Part shown: one piece after another, positions 24,499-33,101 of the stretch
Position numbering within the stretch: the stretch's first letter is position 1
Layout: each line of letters starts with the position of its first letter
Source of the DNA: Halomonas sp. SpR8
GTDB lineage: Bacteria > Pseudomonadota > Gammaproteobacteria > Pseudomonadales > Halomonadaceae
Assembly: GCF_031010195.1 (NCBI RefSeq)
Contig: NZ_JAUAMC010000009.1
Span: 62,001-126,000 of the forward strand
Reading direction: 5' to 3'
Length of the DNA stretch: 64,000 nucleotides
Translations under genes and position numbers: made by a program
Notes under the pieces: generated by a model
Seen by the model: the letters and a program-made list of their open reading frames with translations, nothing else
Databases searched by the model: none
What the model was told of the DNA's origin: nothing

Positions 24499-25659
24499 AT
24501 GTATCAAAGGCTCTCTCTTAGAGGCTTTCTTGTTGTCAGTGCTACGGCTTTTAGTAGTACTTCGAGTATGGCCCAAATTGTTTATGAAGATGAATCGCAA
24601 AAGCTCACTTTTGGAGGGGATGTTGAGCTAGATATTAATGCTCAGAATACCCATTCAGGTGAAAACCCTATTTTTTTTGAGGGTGATATTGATCGTGGTG
24701 ATGAATTTGATCAAACCGGTCGTATATTACTCGATGTCAGTGGTGAACGCCGCAGTCCTACTAACAACTATGCGCGATTTAAAGTACAGCCACTGATTCA
24801 GACTAACGGTGACTTTGGTGTCGATGATGCATGGTTAGCAATCGGTAGCTCCCAAAACCTTGAAATTAAGATTGGTCGCTTCGAAGCTTTCGATCTGTTC
24901 CCGTTAGGACAAGATGTATTTGTTGGTTTCAGTGGAGATACTTCAGATAGCCTCTACCGCGATGGCCAAGGTTATGTTTATCAAGCTAAGGAGGGACGCG
25001 GAAGAGGAGGCGACTCTGGTCAAGTAATGGTTAGCAAACGCAGCGGTAATCTTTACGGTGAAGTGTCCACTCTCTTTGGAGACCGTACAGACCTGTTTGA
25101 TACCGATACTTATCATGGCTATCGCATTGATCCTGATGGGGAAGTTAAGGACTCCTTTATTGTGCGCCCGGTTATTGCTTGGTCTCCAGGACCTTGGACA
25201 CTGGCAGCAGGGCTTGAAGCCAATCTGGTAAATGATGCCGTTGTCGATGAACGTGGCGCCGATATTAGTAACCGTACAGGCTATGGGACACGGCTCTCTT
25301 ATAACCAAGGCGACTGGCAATTGAATACCAATCTAGCGTATTTGGACGCTTATGAAGAGACAAATCTAACCCTGGGCTTTAACGCGTTATGGCGAGGTTT
25401 TGGCGTTGGCTATATACATGCACGTAATGAAATTGACGATGTTAAACCGATTAACGGAGAAGAGGTGGTTTTTAGCACGCCTGGACGCTATGACATCGAT
25501 ACTTTGTATACCTCTTATCACTTCGCGGATGTGCTGAATATTGAAGATTTAAGTATCTACCTTGGCGCCTACTTTGGCCGTATTGATCATCACCAAATTG
25601 ATAATCTAGATGATGCGGATCGTTATGGTGGAAGGATGCGTTTTAAATATCTGTTCTGA
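24499..25659 (+). CDS. Outer-membrane beta-barrel porin, carbohydrate-specific type
   Basis: 386 residues. Signal peptide to about SMAQ (26), then alternating hydrophobic/polar strands rich in aromatic girdle residues and ending in Phe (RMRFKYLF), the hallmark of outer-membrane barrels. Stretches such as GRILLDVSGERRSPTNNYARFKVQP, IKIGRFEAFDLFPLGQDVF and TLYTSYHFADVLNIEDLSIYLGAYFG resemble carbohydrate porins of the raffinose-porin group. It is more AT-rich than its neighbours. GGAG lies 10 bases before ATG. Position in the operon suggests it admits the glycoside substrate to the periplasmic enzymes. Exact family uncertain. Confidence 0.75.
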   Translation: MYQRLSLRGFLVVSATAFSSTSSMAQIVYEDESQKLTFGGDVELDINAQNTHSGENPIFFEGDIDRGDEFDQTGRILLDVSGERRSPTNNYARFKVQPLIQTNGDFGVDDAWLAIGSSQNLEIKIGRFEAFDLFPLGQDVFVGFSGDTSDSLYRDGQGYVYQAKEGRGRGGDSGQVMVSKRSGNLYGEVSTLFGDRTDLFDTDTYHGYRIDPDGEVKDSFIVRPVIAWSPGPWTLAAGLEANLVNDAVVDERGADISNRTGYGTRLSYNQGDWQLNTNLAYLDAYEETNLTLGFNALWRGFGVGYIHARNEIDDVKPINGEEVVFSTPGRYDIDTLYTSYHFADVLNIEDLSIYLGAYFGRIDHHQIDNLDDADRYGGRMRFKYLF

Positions 25660-25696
25660 AATGTTTGATTATTTTTGACTTATAAGGAAAATCACC

Positions 25697-26467
25697 ATGC
25701 GTTTAACCACACAACTAATTTTTACGGCTTGTAGTGGACTGATAGCAGTCCCTTTAATGGCAAATGAAGGCTCAATTGAAGATGAACTGAGTCCTCAAGA
25801 GCAGGCTGCCAAAACAGAAGTATGGGAGCCAGTGCCTGCTACCGTTTCGGTGCCAGAGACTGGCGCTCCCTCTGATGCAGTCGTGCTATTCGATGGCACT
25901 AACCTAGACGCCTGGGAAGGCGCAGAGGGCGGCCCAGCCGAGTGGCACGTGGAAGAGGGCGCCATGACGGTGAGCCGTGGCGCGGGAGGCATCCGCACGC
26001 GTCAGGATTTCTGTGATGTGCAGCTCTACCTGGAGTGGCGAGCGCCGTCGGATATCGAAGGCATGGAGGGGCAGGATCGCGGCAATAGTGGCATATTTCT
26101 ACAAGAGCGGTATGAAATCCAGGTGTTGGACTCCTACGACAACCCGACGTATCCCAACGGTCAGGCGGCATCCATCTACAAACAGCATATTCCGCTGGTC
26201 AACGCATCACGCCCGCCGGGGGAGTGGCAGAGCTATAACATTCTCTATACCGCGCCACGCTTTGATGATGAGGGAGCTCTTGAAAGCTCTGCCTATATCA
26301 CCGTGCTGCATAACGGTGTAGTAGTTCAGCACCATGCCGAAGTACAAGGCACTACCGAGTGGATCGGCGAACCCAACTACGATGAAGGCCACGGCTGCGC
26401 GCCCATTTATCTGCAGGATCACGATGCCGCCGTTAGCTTTCGCAATATATGGGTGAGGGAGCTGTAG
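25697..26467 (+). CDS. Exported DUF1080 protein (3-keto-disaccharide hydrolase/lyase domain)
   Basis: 256 residues. Sec signal peptide (hydrophobic core 7-20, cleavage near LMANEG) and a single DUF1080 domain from about 58: VVLFDGTNLDAWEGAEGG, CDVQLYLEWRAPSD, QDRGNSGIFLQERYEIQVLDSYDN (about 115-138) and AAVSFRNIWVREL at the C-terminus, the usual jelly-roll order. Characterised DUF1080 proteins cleave 3-keto glycosides, by hydrolysis or by a lyase reaction. Together with the GMC dehydrogenase this gives oxidation followed by cleavage in the periplasm. It ends the rightward operon, followed by a strong terminator. Confidence 0.85.
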   Translation: MRLTTQLIFTACSGLIAVPLMANEGSIEDELSPQEQAAKTEVWEPVPATVSVPETGAPSDAVVLFDGTNLDAWEGAEGGPAEWHVEEGAMTVSRGAGGIRTRQDFCDVQLYLEWRAPSDIEGMEGQDRGNSGIFLQERYEIQVLDSYDNPTYPNGQAASIYKQHIPLVNASRPPGEWQSYNILYTAPRFDDEGALESSAYITVLHNGVVVQHHAEVQGTTEWIGEPNYDEGHGCAPIYLQDHDAAVSFRNIWVREL

Positions 26468-26490
26468 GAGGGCGTTTTACTCCATCGCTT

Positions 26491-26540
26491 AAAAGCCCAG
26501 CCTGCTGATGCTATAAAGCATCGTCAGGCTGGGCTTTTTT
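26491..26540. terminator. Bidirectional terminator between DUF1080 and MFS genes
   Basis: The stem pairs AAGCCCAGCCTG (from 26493) with CAGGCTGGGCTT (ending about 26536), further extended by GATGC/GCATC. An A run on the left and a T run (TTTTTT) on the right let it stop both the rightward DUF1080 transcript and the leftward MFS transcript. Confidence 0.9.
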
Positions 26541-26554
26541 CATACTTTATACCC

Positions 26555-27781
26555 TTATAGTTCAGGCTTAGCCGTTACACTTTTATCGTCTTTAAAGGTG
26601 AGGAAGAACAGCACCAGCACCGCGACAGCAAATGCCGCTGGGAACATCCAGATGCCCTGCCAGTCGTGGGCGCCGTTGGTGGAGAAGTGGTCGGTAATCT
26701 GACCAGCGACCCAGAAGCCTATTAGCATGCCTACCCCGTAAGTGGCCAGTGTGATCATGCCTTGGGCAGAGCTTTTGAATTTTTCACCTGCACGGGCATC
26801 GGTGTAAATCTGCCCGGTCACAAAGAAGAAGTCGTAGCAGACCCCATGCAGGGCAATGCCGATCAGGAGCATAAACACCATCTCGTCGGCGTTACCGAAC
26901 GCAAACAGGGCATAGCGCAGCGCCCAGGCGAGCATGCCGATCAACAAGGTTTTCTTGATACCAAAGCGATGAATAAATACCGGTAGCAGCAGCATAAACA
27001 ACACTTCCGATACCTGGCCCAAGGTCATTTTGCCGGTAGGGTTGGTAACGCCGATCTCGGCCAGAAAGGGGTTAGCGTTTTGGTAATAAAACGCCAACGG
27101 AATGCAGATCAAGATAGAGGCAATAAAGAAGATGGCGTAGTTGCGATCTTTCAGCAGCGCCAGCGCATCGAGCCCTAACACTTCTTTTAAACCCACCGGG
27201 CCGTCTGCTTTAGGCGGTGTCGCGGGCAGGCTAAAGCTGTACAGGCCAAGGGCTAAAGAGGCGATAGCGCACATCAGGAAGGTGTTACGCAGCATGCCAT
27301 CAGCAATGCCTTGGGATGAGTCCCAGGCGAATAAGTAGCTGATACCCAGGCCGGCGATTATCCAGCCAATGGTTCCCCATACGCGGATTTTGGCAAACTC
27401 CTGGCCAGGGTCGCTCATTTGGCGGAAGGAGACCGAGTTCACCAGCGCCAGGGTAGGCATATAGACAATCATGTACATCAGCACCAGCGGGTAAAAGGTG
27501 CTGAAATCGCTGGCCGTATAGAGGCCGTACATTAGCGCTGCGCCTGCTAAGTGCAGCACCGCGAGAATGCGTTCAGCATTAAAATATCGGTCAGCGATCA
27601 AGCCGATAATAAAGGGAGCGATGATGGCGCCCCATGATTGGGTAGAGAAAGCCATGCCAATTTGGCCACCGCTGGCGCTGAGGTTGTTGGCCAGGAAAGT
27701 GCCCAGGGTGACAAACCAGCCGCCCCAGATAAAGAACTGTAAAAACATCATGATACTGAGTCGTGTGCGTATCATAGCCAT
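26555..27781 (-). CDS. MFS transporter of the nucleoside:H+ symporter (NupG)-like group
   Basis: 408 residues, about 12 transmembrane helices. N-terminal LQFFIWGGWFVTLGTFLANNL and the loop LIADRYFNAERILAVLHLAGA match the NupG/XapB-like branch; VRVWGTIGW-type text (KIRVWGTIGWIIAGL, about 130-144) and YTDARAGEKFKSSAQGMITLATYGVGMLIG follow. In sugar-oxidation loci, carriers of this branch accompany TIM-barrel epimerases and Gfo/Idh/MocA enzymes, so the substrate is probably a 3-keto sugar or related product rather than a nucleoside. It is the last gene of the leftward operon, with AAAGGATC before ATG, preceded by a hexanucleotide repeat in its leader. Confidence 0.82.
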   Translation of the reverse strand: MAMIRTRLSIMMFLQFFIWGGWFVTLGTFLANNLSASGGQIGMAFSTQSWGAIIAPFIIGLIADRYFNAERILAVLHLAGAALMYGLYTASDFSTFYPLVLMYMIVYMPTLALVNSVSFRQMSDPGQEFAKIRVWGTIGWIIAGLGISYLFAWDSSQGIADGMLRNTFLMCAIASLALGLYSFSLPATPPKADGPVGLKEVLGLDALALLKDRNYAIFFIASILICIPLAFYYQNANPFLAEIGVTNPTGKMTLGQVSEVLFMLLLPVFIHRFGIKKTLLIGMLAWALRYALFAFGNADEMVFMLLIGIALHGVCYDFFFVTGQIYTDARAGEKFKSSAQGMITLATYGVGMLIGFWVAGQITDHFSTNGAHDWQGIWMFPAAFAVAVLVLFFLTFKDDKSVTAKPEL

Positions 27782-27794
27782 GACGTGATCCTTT

Positions 27795-27822
27795 GTTGTG
27801 GTTGTGGTTGTGGTTGTGGTTG
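27795..27822. repeat. Hexanucleotide repeat in the leader of the MFS gene
   Basis: Four perfect GTTGTG units (27795-27818) plus a partial fifth. On the transcribed strand it reads as a CACAAC repeat ending a few bases before the AAAGGATC ribosome site of the MFS gene. Such G-free, C/A-rich leaders keep the ribosome site unpaired; copy-number changes could tune translation. Confidence 0.8.
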
Positions 27823-27863
27823 CTACTGTGGTCGTGATTGCTGTCTTGATTTAAAACAATCAA

Positions 27864-28940
27864 TTAGCGGTGTGGAGGAAGACCGAGAATTCGTCGGTTG
27901 CGAGAAGGGCTGGCAGCAACACCGGCAAAGTCGTCAAAGGCGCGACCGGCAGGTTGAATTAGGTGCGCCTCGATAAAAGCCGCTCCTTCTGCAGCGCCTT
28001 GTGCGGCGTCCTTAATACAACACTCCCACTCAAGCACTGCCCAGCCATCGAACCCGTACTGGGTTAGCCGACTAAAAATCCCGCTGAAATCCACCTGCCC
28101 ATCGCCTAATGAACGGAAGCGGCCGGGGCGTTCTACCCAGCCCTGGTAACCGCCATAAACCCCGCTGCGGCCATTGGGGTTAAATTCGGCGTCTTTAACG
28201 TGGAACATGCCAATACGCGCGTGATAGCGGTCGATAAAATCGAGATAATCCAACTGCTGGAGCAGTAAGTGGCTGGGATCAAAAAGAATTTTCGCCCGTG
28301 GATGGTGGTTCACCGCGGCCAGAAAGCGCTCGAAAGAGGCGCCGTCGTGCAGGTCTTCGCCGGGGTGGATTTCAAAGCACAGGTCAACGCCAGCTTTGTC
28401 AAAGGCGTCCAGAATGGGCCGCCATCGCCGGGCCAGTTCGCTGAAGCCTTCTTCGACTAGCCCCTCAGGACGTTGGGGCCAGGGGTAAACAAAGGGCCAC
28501 AGCAGTGCGCCGGAAAACGTCCCGTGGGCGTTTAGGCCCAGCCGTTGGCTCGCTTTAGCCGCTAGGGTTAGCTGTTCGATGGCCCACTCGGTGCGCGCTT
28601 GAGGGTTGCCGTGCAATTCGGCGGGGGCGAAATCATCGAATAAGTCGTCGCAAGAGGGATGGACGGCGACCAATTGCCCCTGTAAGTGGGTAGAGAGTTC
28701 GCTGATCACAACGCCGGCCTTTTCGCAGCGGGCGTTTAGCTCATCGCAGTAAGTCTGGCTTTCAGCGGCCCGGCGTAAGTCGATAAAACGATCATCCGTT
28801 GTAGGTAGCTGAATGGCTTGATAACCCTGTTCAGCCGCCCAGCGGGCGATGCCGTCGAGGCTATCGAAAGGCGCTTCGTCGTCGATAAATTGGGCCAGGA
28901 AAATGGCCGGCCCGCGGATGCCTTGATGGGTGTTTGGCAT
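27864..28940 (-). CDS. Sugar phosphate isomerase/epimerase-type TIM-barrel protein (cytoplasmic)
   Basis: 358 residues, no signal peptide. Barrel landmarks: SLDGIARWAAEQGYQAIQLP near the N-terminus, VDLCFEIHPGEDLHDGASF (metal-ligand Glu/His), AKILFDPSHLLLQQLDYLDF, IGMFHVKDAEF and GWAVLEWECCIKDAAQGA near the C-terminus. This is the group of AP-endonuclease-like epimerases often paired with Gfo/Idh/MocA dehydrogenases. GGAG precedes its ATG and lies within the end of the dehydrogenase gene (2-base gap), so the two are coupled. It probably acts on imported keto-sugars. Confidence 0.85.
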   Translation of the reverse strand: MPNTHQGIRGPAIFLAQFIDDEAPFDSLDGIARWAAEQGYQAIQLPTTDDRFIDLRRAAESQTYCDELNARCEKAGVVISELSTHLQGQLVAVHPSCDDLFDDFAPAELHGNPQARTEWAIEQLTLAAKASQRLGLNAHGTFSGALLWPFVYPWPQRPEGLVEEGFSELARRWRPILDAFDKAGVDLCFEIHPGEDLHDGASFERFLAAVNHHPRAKILFDPSHLLLQQLDYLDFIDRYHARIGMFHVKDAEFNPNGRSGVYGGYQGWVERPGRFRSLGDGQVDFSGIFSRLTQYGFDGWAVLEWECCIKDAAQGAAEGAAFIEAHLIQPAGRAFDDFAGVAASPSRNRRILGLPPHR

Positions 28941-28942
28941 GA

Positions 28943-30121
28943 TTAAGCTCCAGGCAGTTCAGTGGCGGGCAGCGGCGTCCATTTCTGTTCGCTTTGGGCG
29001 CTGGTGGTGACGGCTTCGATAAACGCCATACCGCGTAGCCCGGAGGCCATGCCGGGAACACCCTCAACGTCGCCTTGGTGGCCCTGATAAATCGCCTGGG
29101 CAAAGTCGCGGTAGAGGTTGCCGAGTGCTTCCAGATAGCCTTCGGGGTGGCCGCCGGGTAGGCGCAGGCGCTGCATTGCGCTGGGTAAAAGGTCGGGTTG
29201 GTCGATGCCCGCACGGAGCGTGCGCATGGGGGCTTGAAGTGGGCGGTAGAACAGGGTGTTGGGTTCCATCTGGTGCCACTCCAGTGCTCCTTTGTCGCCG
29301 TAGATGCGTATTTTGAGCGCGTTCTCTTCACCGCTGCAGACCTGGCTGGCCACCAGGGTGCCGCTGGCGCCTTGGTCGGTGCGCATCAGTACATCGCCAT
29401 CATCGTCCAACTGGCGGCCTTCGGCGTGGCTGGCAAGGGAGGCACACAGCTCGCTAATCCGATGCCCGGAGATAAACTCGGCAAGGCCAAAGGCGTGAGT
29501 GCCAATATCGGCCATGCAACCACTGATACCAGCGAGCGCAGGGTCGGTGCGCCAGGCGGCCTGTTTATTACCCTGCTGTTCTAAACGTTCACCTAGCCAG
29601 CCCTGGGGGTACTCAACATGAATTTTGCGGACTCTACCTATTTGCCCAGCGCTGACCATTTCCTTGGCTTGCCAGACCATGGGGTAGCCTAAGTAGGTAT
29701 GCGCCAGACCATAGAGACAGCCGCTGGCTTGCCAGCTTTCTGCTAAGCGCTGGGCTTCGCGTAATGACACCCCTGCAGGCTTTTCGCAGAAGACGTGAAA
29801 GCCTGCCTGCATCGCCGCCTCGGCGATGGGCACGTGAAGGTGATTAGGCGTTGCGATCACCAATAGCTGCATGCGCTCTTCTGCGGGAAGTTGCTGCTCA
29901 CTAGCCAGTAGCTGCTGCCAGTCGGCGTAAATACGCTCGTCGGGTAGGTGGCACGCTTCGCCGGTCAGTTGGTTGTTATCCGCTGAACGGCTAAAGGCCC
30001 CACACACTAGCTCGCAGGCGTCGTCAAGGCGTGCGGCTAAGCGGTGAACCTGGCCTATAAAGGCCCCTTGCCCGCCGCCGATCATGCCGATGCGGGTACG
30101 TGATTGCTCGGGTCGCGGCAT
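28943..30121 (-). CDS. Gfo/Idh/MocA-family NAD(P)-dependent sugar dehydrogenase
   Basis: 392 residues, cytosolic. N-terminal Rossmann fold with [20 protein letters not shown] (12-31), then [34 protein letters not shown] (about 85-118), in which the EKP lysine is the catalytic residue, and a C-terminal substrate domain with [19 protein letters not shown] (His as second catalytic residue). The enzyme would reduce or re-oxidise keto-sugars. First gene of the leftward operon; its leader contains the 12 bp repeats and the perfect LacI operator, so it is probably repressed by the divergent LacI protein. Confidence 0.9.
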   Translation of the reverse strand: MPRPEQSRTRIGMIGGGQGAFIGQVHRLAARLDDACELVCGAFSRSADNNQLTGEACHLPDERIYADWQQLLASEQQLPAEERMQLLVIATPNHLHVPIAEAAMQAGFHVFCEKPAGVSLREAQRLAESWQASGCLYGLAHTYLGYPMVWQAKEMVSAGQIGRVRKIHVEYPQGWLGERLEQQGNKQAAWRTDPALAGISGCMADIGTHAFGLAEFISGHRISELCASLASHAEGRQLDDDGDVLMRTDQGASGTLVASQVCSGEENALKIRIYGDKGALEWHQMEPNTLFYRPLQAPMRTLRAGIDQPDLLPSAMQRLRLPGGHPEGYLEALGNLYRDFAQAIYQGHQGDVEGVPGMASGLRGMAFIEAVTTSAQSEQKWTPLPATELPGA

Positions 30122-30164
30122 AGGTAGGCTCCTGTTTTAAATATTACGTTTGTTTATATGCGCG

Positions 30165-30236
30165 GTTGTTGAAACTGTTCTTAACAGGGTTGTTAAAACC
30201 GTTATTAAAGCTGTTCGTAAAACCGTTCTTAAAAAG
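30165..30236. repeat. 6 x 12 bp tandem repeat next to the LacI operator
   Basis: Six contiguous units begin at 30165, 30177, 30189, 30201, 30213 and 30225, consensus GTTNTTAAAACC. The array ends one base before the LacI palindrome and begins 43 bases from the dehydrogenase start. The regular 12 bp period, close to a helical turn, could mean bend or cooperative binding sites. Confidence 0.9.
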
Positions 30237-30237
30237 C

Positions 30238-30255
30238 AATGTAACCGGTTACATT
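30238..30255. promoter_or_regulatory. Perfect LacI-family operator
   Basis: AATGTAACCGGTTACATT, an 18 bp perfect palindrome with the central CG typical of LacI/PurR-type sites. A near copy is at 20001-20016. It lies between the divergent dehydrogenase operon and the LacI-family gene, so autoregulation and control of both operons are likely. Confidence 0.85.
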
Positions 30256-30427
30256 AAGGTTGAAATTAGGCCGTCATGCTGTGAGCGTCAATGCGACAAA
30301 GGTCTATCGGTGTTGAAAAAGTGTCGTTAAATAGCGCGCTGAGTTTAACGCTGGGATGCGTTAAGCTGAGATAAATAGTGCCGCGCAATCATCTGCCAAC
30401 GGCGATTAAATAACGTTAAGAGAGTCC

Positions 30428-31426
30428 ATGACCAATATACGTAAGGTCGCCGAGTTGGCGGGGGTGTCGGTAGCGACAGTGTCGAGGGCGTTGAAGTCGC
30501 CGGATATCGTCTCACCCGTGACCCGTGAAAAAGTGCTCAAGGCGGTTGATCAAGCGGGCTATAAGCCTAACTTGATGGCGGTGCAGTTTCGTTCTCAACG
30601 CACTTATAACCTGGTGGTTTTGGTGCCTACCATTGCCAACACTTTCTTCGCGCGGGTCATCAGCGGCATTCAGGAAGCTGCCCAAGAGCGTGGCTATGGC
30701 GTACTGCTTTGCAATACGCTTGGCAATGAGGCGATGGAAACTCAATACGCCAGCTTAGTGAGTACACGCCAGGCGGATGGTGTGGTTCAGTTACGCGCTT
30801 TCAATCCGTTTTCTGACAATGCCTTTCCCGCCGGGGCGGCATTGCCCATGATCAATGCCTGTGAGGTGCTGGACGACGCGCCATGTCCTACCGTCAAACT
30901 GGATAACCGCGCGGCGGCGCGTGAGGTCACCGAGCACTTGATCGCCTTGGGGCATCGGCGAATAGGCATGATAAAGGGCCCACGGCGCAGCCCGTTAACC
31001 CGCGACCGCCAATTGGGGTATCAGGATGCGTTGAGCGCGGCGGGTATTGCCTTGGATGAGCGCTTGTTGTGCCCTGGCGATTTCACCCCTCTTGCGGGTT
31101 ATCAGGCGGCTGAAACGCTTATCGCGTTAACAGAGCGACCCACTGCCATTTTCTGTGAAAGTGATGAGATGGCGATAGGCGCAATGAGTCGTATCAAAGA
31201 ATCGGGACTAAGCGTTCCGAAGGATATTTCGGTGGCAGGTTTTGACGATATAGCGTTCGCTTCTTACACCGATCCGCCATTGACCACCATTGCTCAACCG
31301 GCGGAAGCGTTTGGGCGAGAAGCCGTCGCGATGTTGATTGACGTGCTGGAGGGCCAAAAGGTCGAAAATCTGGTGATGCCTTACACCCTGCTAACCAGGG
31401 CGAGTACTGCACCGTGCCAACTTTAG
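30428..31426 (+). CDS. LacI-family transcriptional regulator
   Basis: 332 residues. LacI helix-turn-helix TNIRKVAELAGVSVATVSRALKSPDIVSP at the N-terminus (2-30), hinge about 45-60, then a periplasmic-binding-like core: VLVPTIANTFFARVISGIQEAAQERGYGVLLCN, ALGHRRIGMIKGPRRSPLTRDRQLGYQDAL, TAIFCESDEMAIGAM and DISVAGFDDIAFASYTDPPLTTIAQP. It should bind a sugar effector and repress the sugar-oxidation operons through the palindromes at 30238 and 20001, leaving a TRAP operon downstream, 121 bases away, as a further candidate target. Confidence 0.92.
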   Translation: MTNIRKVAELAGVSVATVSRALKSPDIVSPVTREKVLKAVDQAGYKPNLMAVQFRSQRTYNLVVLVPTIANTFFARVISGIQEAAQERGYGVLLCNTLGNEAMETQYASLVSTRQADGVVQLRAFNPFSDNAFPAGAALPMINACEVLDDAPCPTVKLDNRAAAREVTEHLIALGHRRIGMIKGPRRSPLTRDRQLGYQDALSAAGIALDERLLCPGDFTPLAGYQAAETLIALTERPTAIFCESDEMAIGAMSRIKESGLSVPKDISVAGFDDIAFASYTDPPLTTIAQPAEAFGREAVAMLIDVLEGQKVENLVMPYTLLTRASTAPCQL

Positions 31427-31461
31427 GCGTCTTTCTTTCGTGCGCTAAGTGCATACAATAA

Positions 31462-31486
31462 GTGAGGCTTTATCAAAAAGCCTCAC
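31462..31486. other. Hairpin between lacI-type gene and dctP
   Basis: 10 bp perfect stem GTGAGGCTTT (31462-31471) with AAAGCCTCAC (31477-31486) and a 5-base loop. No T run follows on the plus strand, so it is not a classic terminator; it may be an RNA stabiliser, weak terminator or protein site. Confidence 0.5.
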
Positions 31487-31547
31487 AGCTACTATCCACG
31501 CATACTACCCAACGCACATCATAAAAATAGCTAAAAAAGGATCTACC

Positions 31548-32558
31548 ATGACGCTGACACGCTCAATAGCTCACATCACCGCTGGCTTGGCCGGTGCGGC
31601 ACTGCTGACTGCCTCCCTTTCTGCCCAGGCACGCGAACTCTCGGTTTCTACCGTTCTGTCTGACGCTTTCCCCTGGGGGCAGGCGGCGGAGAAGTGGGCC
31701 GAACTGGTGGAAGAGCGCAGCGGCGGTGAACTCACGCTGCGGGTTTACCCCAACTCTCAACTGGTTTCCGGCGACCAGACCCGTGAATTTTCCGCTATGC
31801 GCTCCGGGTTGATCGACGCCGCGGTGGGTTCGACCATCAACTGGTCGCCCCAGGTGCCGGAACTTAACCTGTTCTCTTTACCTTTCTTCATTCCCGACGA
31901 AGTCGCGGTGGATGCGGTCACCGGTGGGGAAGCGGGTGAACTGGTGTTTGAAGCCATCGAATCCCGCGGCGTTATTCCGCTGGCGTGGGGTGAAAATGGC
32001 TTTCGCCAGGTCTCTAACTCTCGTGGGCCGATTAGTCAGCCGGATGACTTGGACGGCCTAAAAATCCGCGTTGTCGGCTCGCCGTTGTTTCAGGATACCT
32101 TCTCGGCACTGGGTGCTGACCCGACGCAAATGAGTTGGACGGATGCCCAGCCCGCGCTGACCACCGGTGCGGTAGACGGTCAGGAAAACCCTCTTTCGGT
32201 GTTTGATGTGGCGCGCATCGATCAGGTCGGTCAGGAACACTTAACGCTCTGGAACTACATGAATGACCCGCTGATTTTTGCGGTCAATCAGCAGGTCTGG
32301 CAAACATTAAGCGAAGAGCAGCAAACCATGCTGCGCGAAACTGCTGTAGAAGCCGGAGAGTGGGAAATTGCCATGACCCGGGAAGAGGAGAGTGAGCGTC
32401 TAGCGGCTATTCAAGAGCGCGGCGTGACCGTCACTGAGTTGACCGATGAGCAGTACCAAGCCTTTGTTGAAGCTACCCAGTCCGTTTACGAAAAATGGGC
32501 GCCGCGGATTGGTGAAGAGGTGATCGAGGCCGCGCAAGCTGCCATCGATGCTCGCTAA
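31548..32558 (+). CDS. dctP: TRAP transporter DctP-type solute-binding protein
   Basis: 336 residues from the ATG at 31548, preceded by AAGGA; in-frame codons upstream do not belong to the family. Signal peptide ends near LSAQA-RE (31). DctP features: SDAFPWGQAAEKWAELVEERSGGELTLRVYPNSQL, the conserved arginine-containing strand DGLKIRVVGSPLFQDTFSALGADPTQMSW and QPALTTGAVDGQENPLSVF. It captures an organic or sugar acid for DctQM. The LacI neighbour suggests a sugar-derived acid. It is followed by a hairpin terminator before dctQ. Confidence 0.9.
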   Translation: MTLTRSIAHITAGLAGAALLTASLSAQARELSVSTVLSDAFPWGQAAEKWAELVEERSGGELTLRVYPNSQLVSGDQTREFSAMRSGLIDAAVGSTINWSPQVPELNLFSLPFFIPDEVAVDAVTGGEAGELVFEAIESRGVIPLAWGENGFRQVSNSRGPISQPDDLDGLKIRVVGSPLFQDTFSALGADPTQMSWTDAQPALTTGAVDGQENPLSVFDVARIDQVGQEHLTLWNYMNDPLIFAVNQQVWQTLSEEQQTMLRETAVEAGEWEIAMTREEESERLAAIQERGVTVTELTDEQYQAFVEATQSVYEKWAPRIGEEVIEAAQAAIDAR

Positions 32559-32576
32559 CTACCTTTGATGTTGTCA

Positions 32577-32607
32577 CTCCCGGCCTTATAGGGCTGGGAG
32601 TTTTTTT
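32577..32607 (+). terminator. Intercistronic terminator/attenuator between dctP and dctQ
   Basis: CTCCCGGCC and GGGCTGGGAG pair (with one G-T) around a short loop, followed by TTTTTTT at 32601-32607. It sits just after the binding-protein gene and before the membrane subunits, as at the two other secondary transporter operons here. Confidence 0.8.
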
Positions 32608-32621
32608 GCTGTGAGGCTGCC

Positions 32622-33101
32622 ATGAAAGGCTTTCCTGATGCGCGCCCTGAACGCTGGCTGGGCGCGCTGGCATTAATCATTATTTCGTTGATTAGTTTAG
32701 GCAATGTGATTACGCGTTACTTAACCGGCGGCTCTTTTTCGTTCACTGAGGAGTTTTCCGTATTTCTACTTGTGGTGCTGACCTTTGCGGGCGCTTCCGT
32801 GGCACTGCGGCGTAACCGGCATATTCGCATTGGTTTTCTGGAGCGCGTATTGCCCGCTCAGTACCGTCGTGCTTTGATTCTTTTTCAAGCGCTCTGCGGC
32901 GCCATCGTACTGGGATTGATCACCTGGTACGGCGGTAAGTTAGCCTGGCAAGAGTATCAGTGGGAGTCGCTTTCGCCAGGGCTTGGCCTGCCCCAGTGGT
33001 GGTATTTAGTCTGGCTGCCGGTGCTTTCCGCGGCCATGTTCTGGCGCCTGTTCCAGCAAACCGCTGACCGTTTGACGGGGAGGCTCACTGATGAGCCCTG
33101 A
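32622..33101 (+). CDS. dctQ: TRAP transporter small permease DctQ
   Basis: 159 residues, four hydrophobic segments. The pattern IISLISLGNVITRYLTGGSFSFTEEFSVFLLVVLTFAGASVALRRNRHIRIGFLER is the DctQ signature (Asn/Arg in TM1, the E-E before TM2, and R-N-x-H-I-R after it). It pairs with DctM, whose start overlaps its end by 11 bases. GAGG lies shortly before ATG. Confidence 0.92.
   Translation: MKGFPDARPERWLGALALIIISLISLGNVITRYLTGGSFSFTEEFSVFLLVVLTFAGASVALRRNRHIRIGFLERVLPAQYRRALILFQALCGAIVLGLITWYGGKLAWQEYQWESLSPGLGLPQWWYLVWLPVLSAAMFWRLFQQTADRLTGRLTDEP

Larger units (their letters stand above)
30122..30427. other. Divergent promoter region between dehydrogenase and LacI genes
   Basis: 306 bases without a gene. 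It carries a 6 x 12 bp tandem repeat (30165-30236) directly followed by a perfect 18 bp LacI-type palindrome (30238-30255). The remaining 170 bases to the lacI-type gene show nothing I can name. Confidence 0.7.

Noticed and set aside
26555..27781. Calling the MFS gene a true nucleoside transporter
   Set aside because: Sequence resembles NupG-type carriers, but the surrounding sugar-oxidation genes make a sugar product the better guess; the specific substrate cannot be read.
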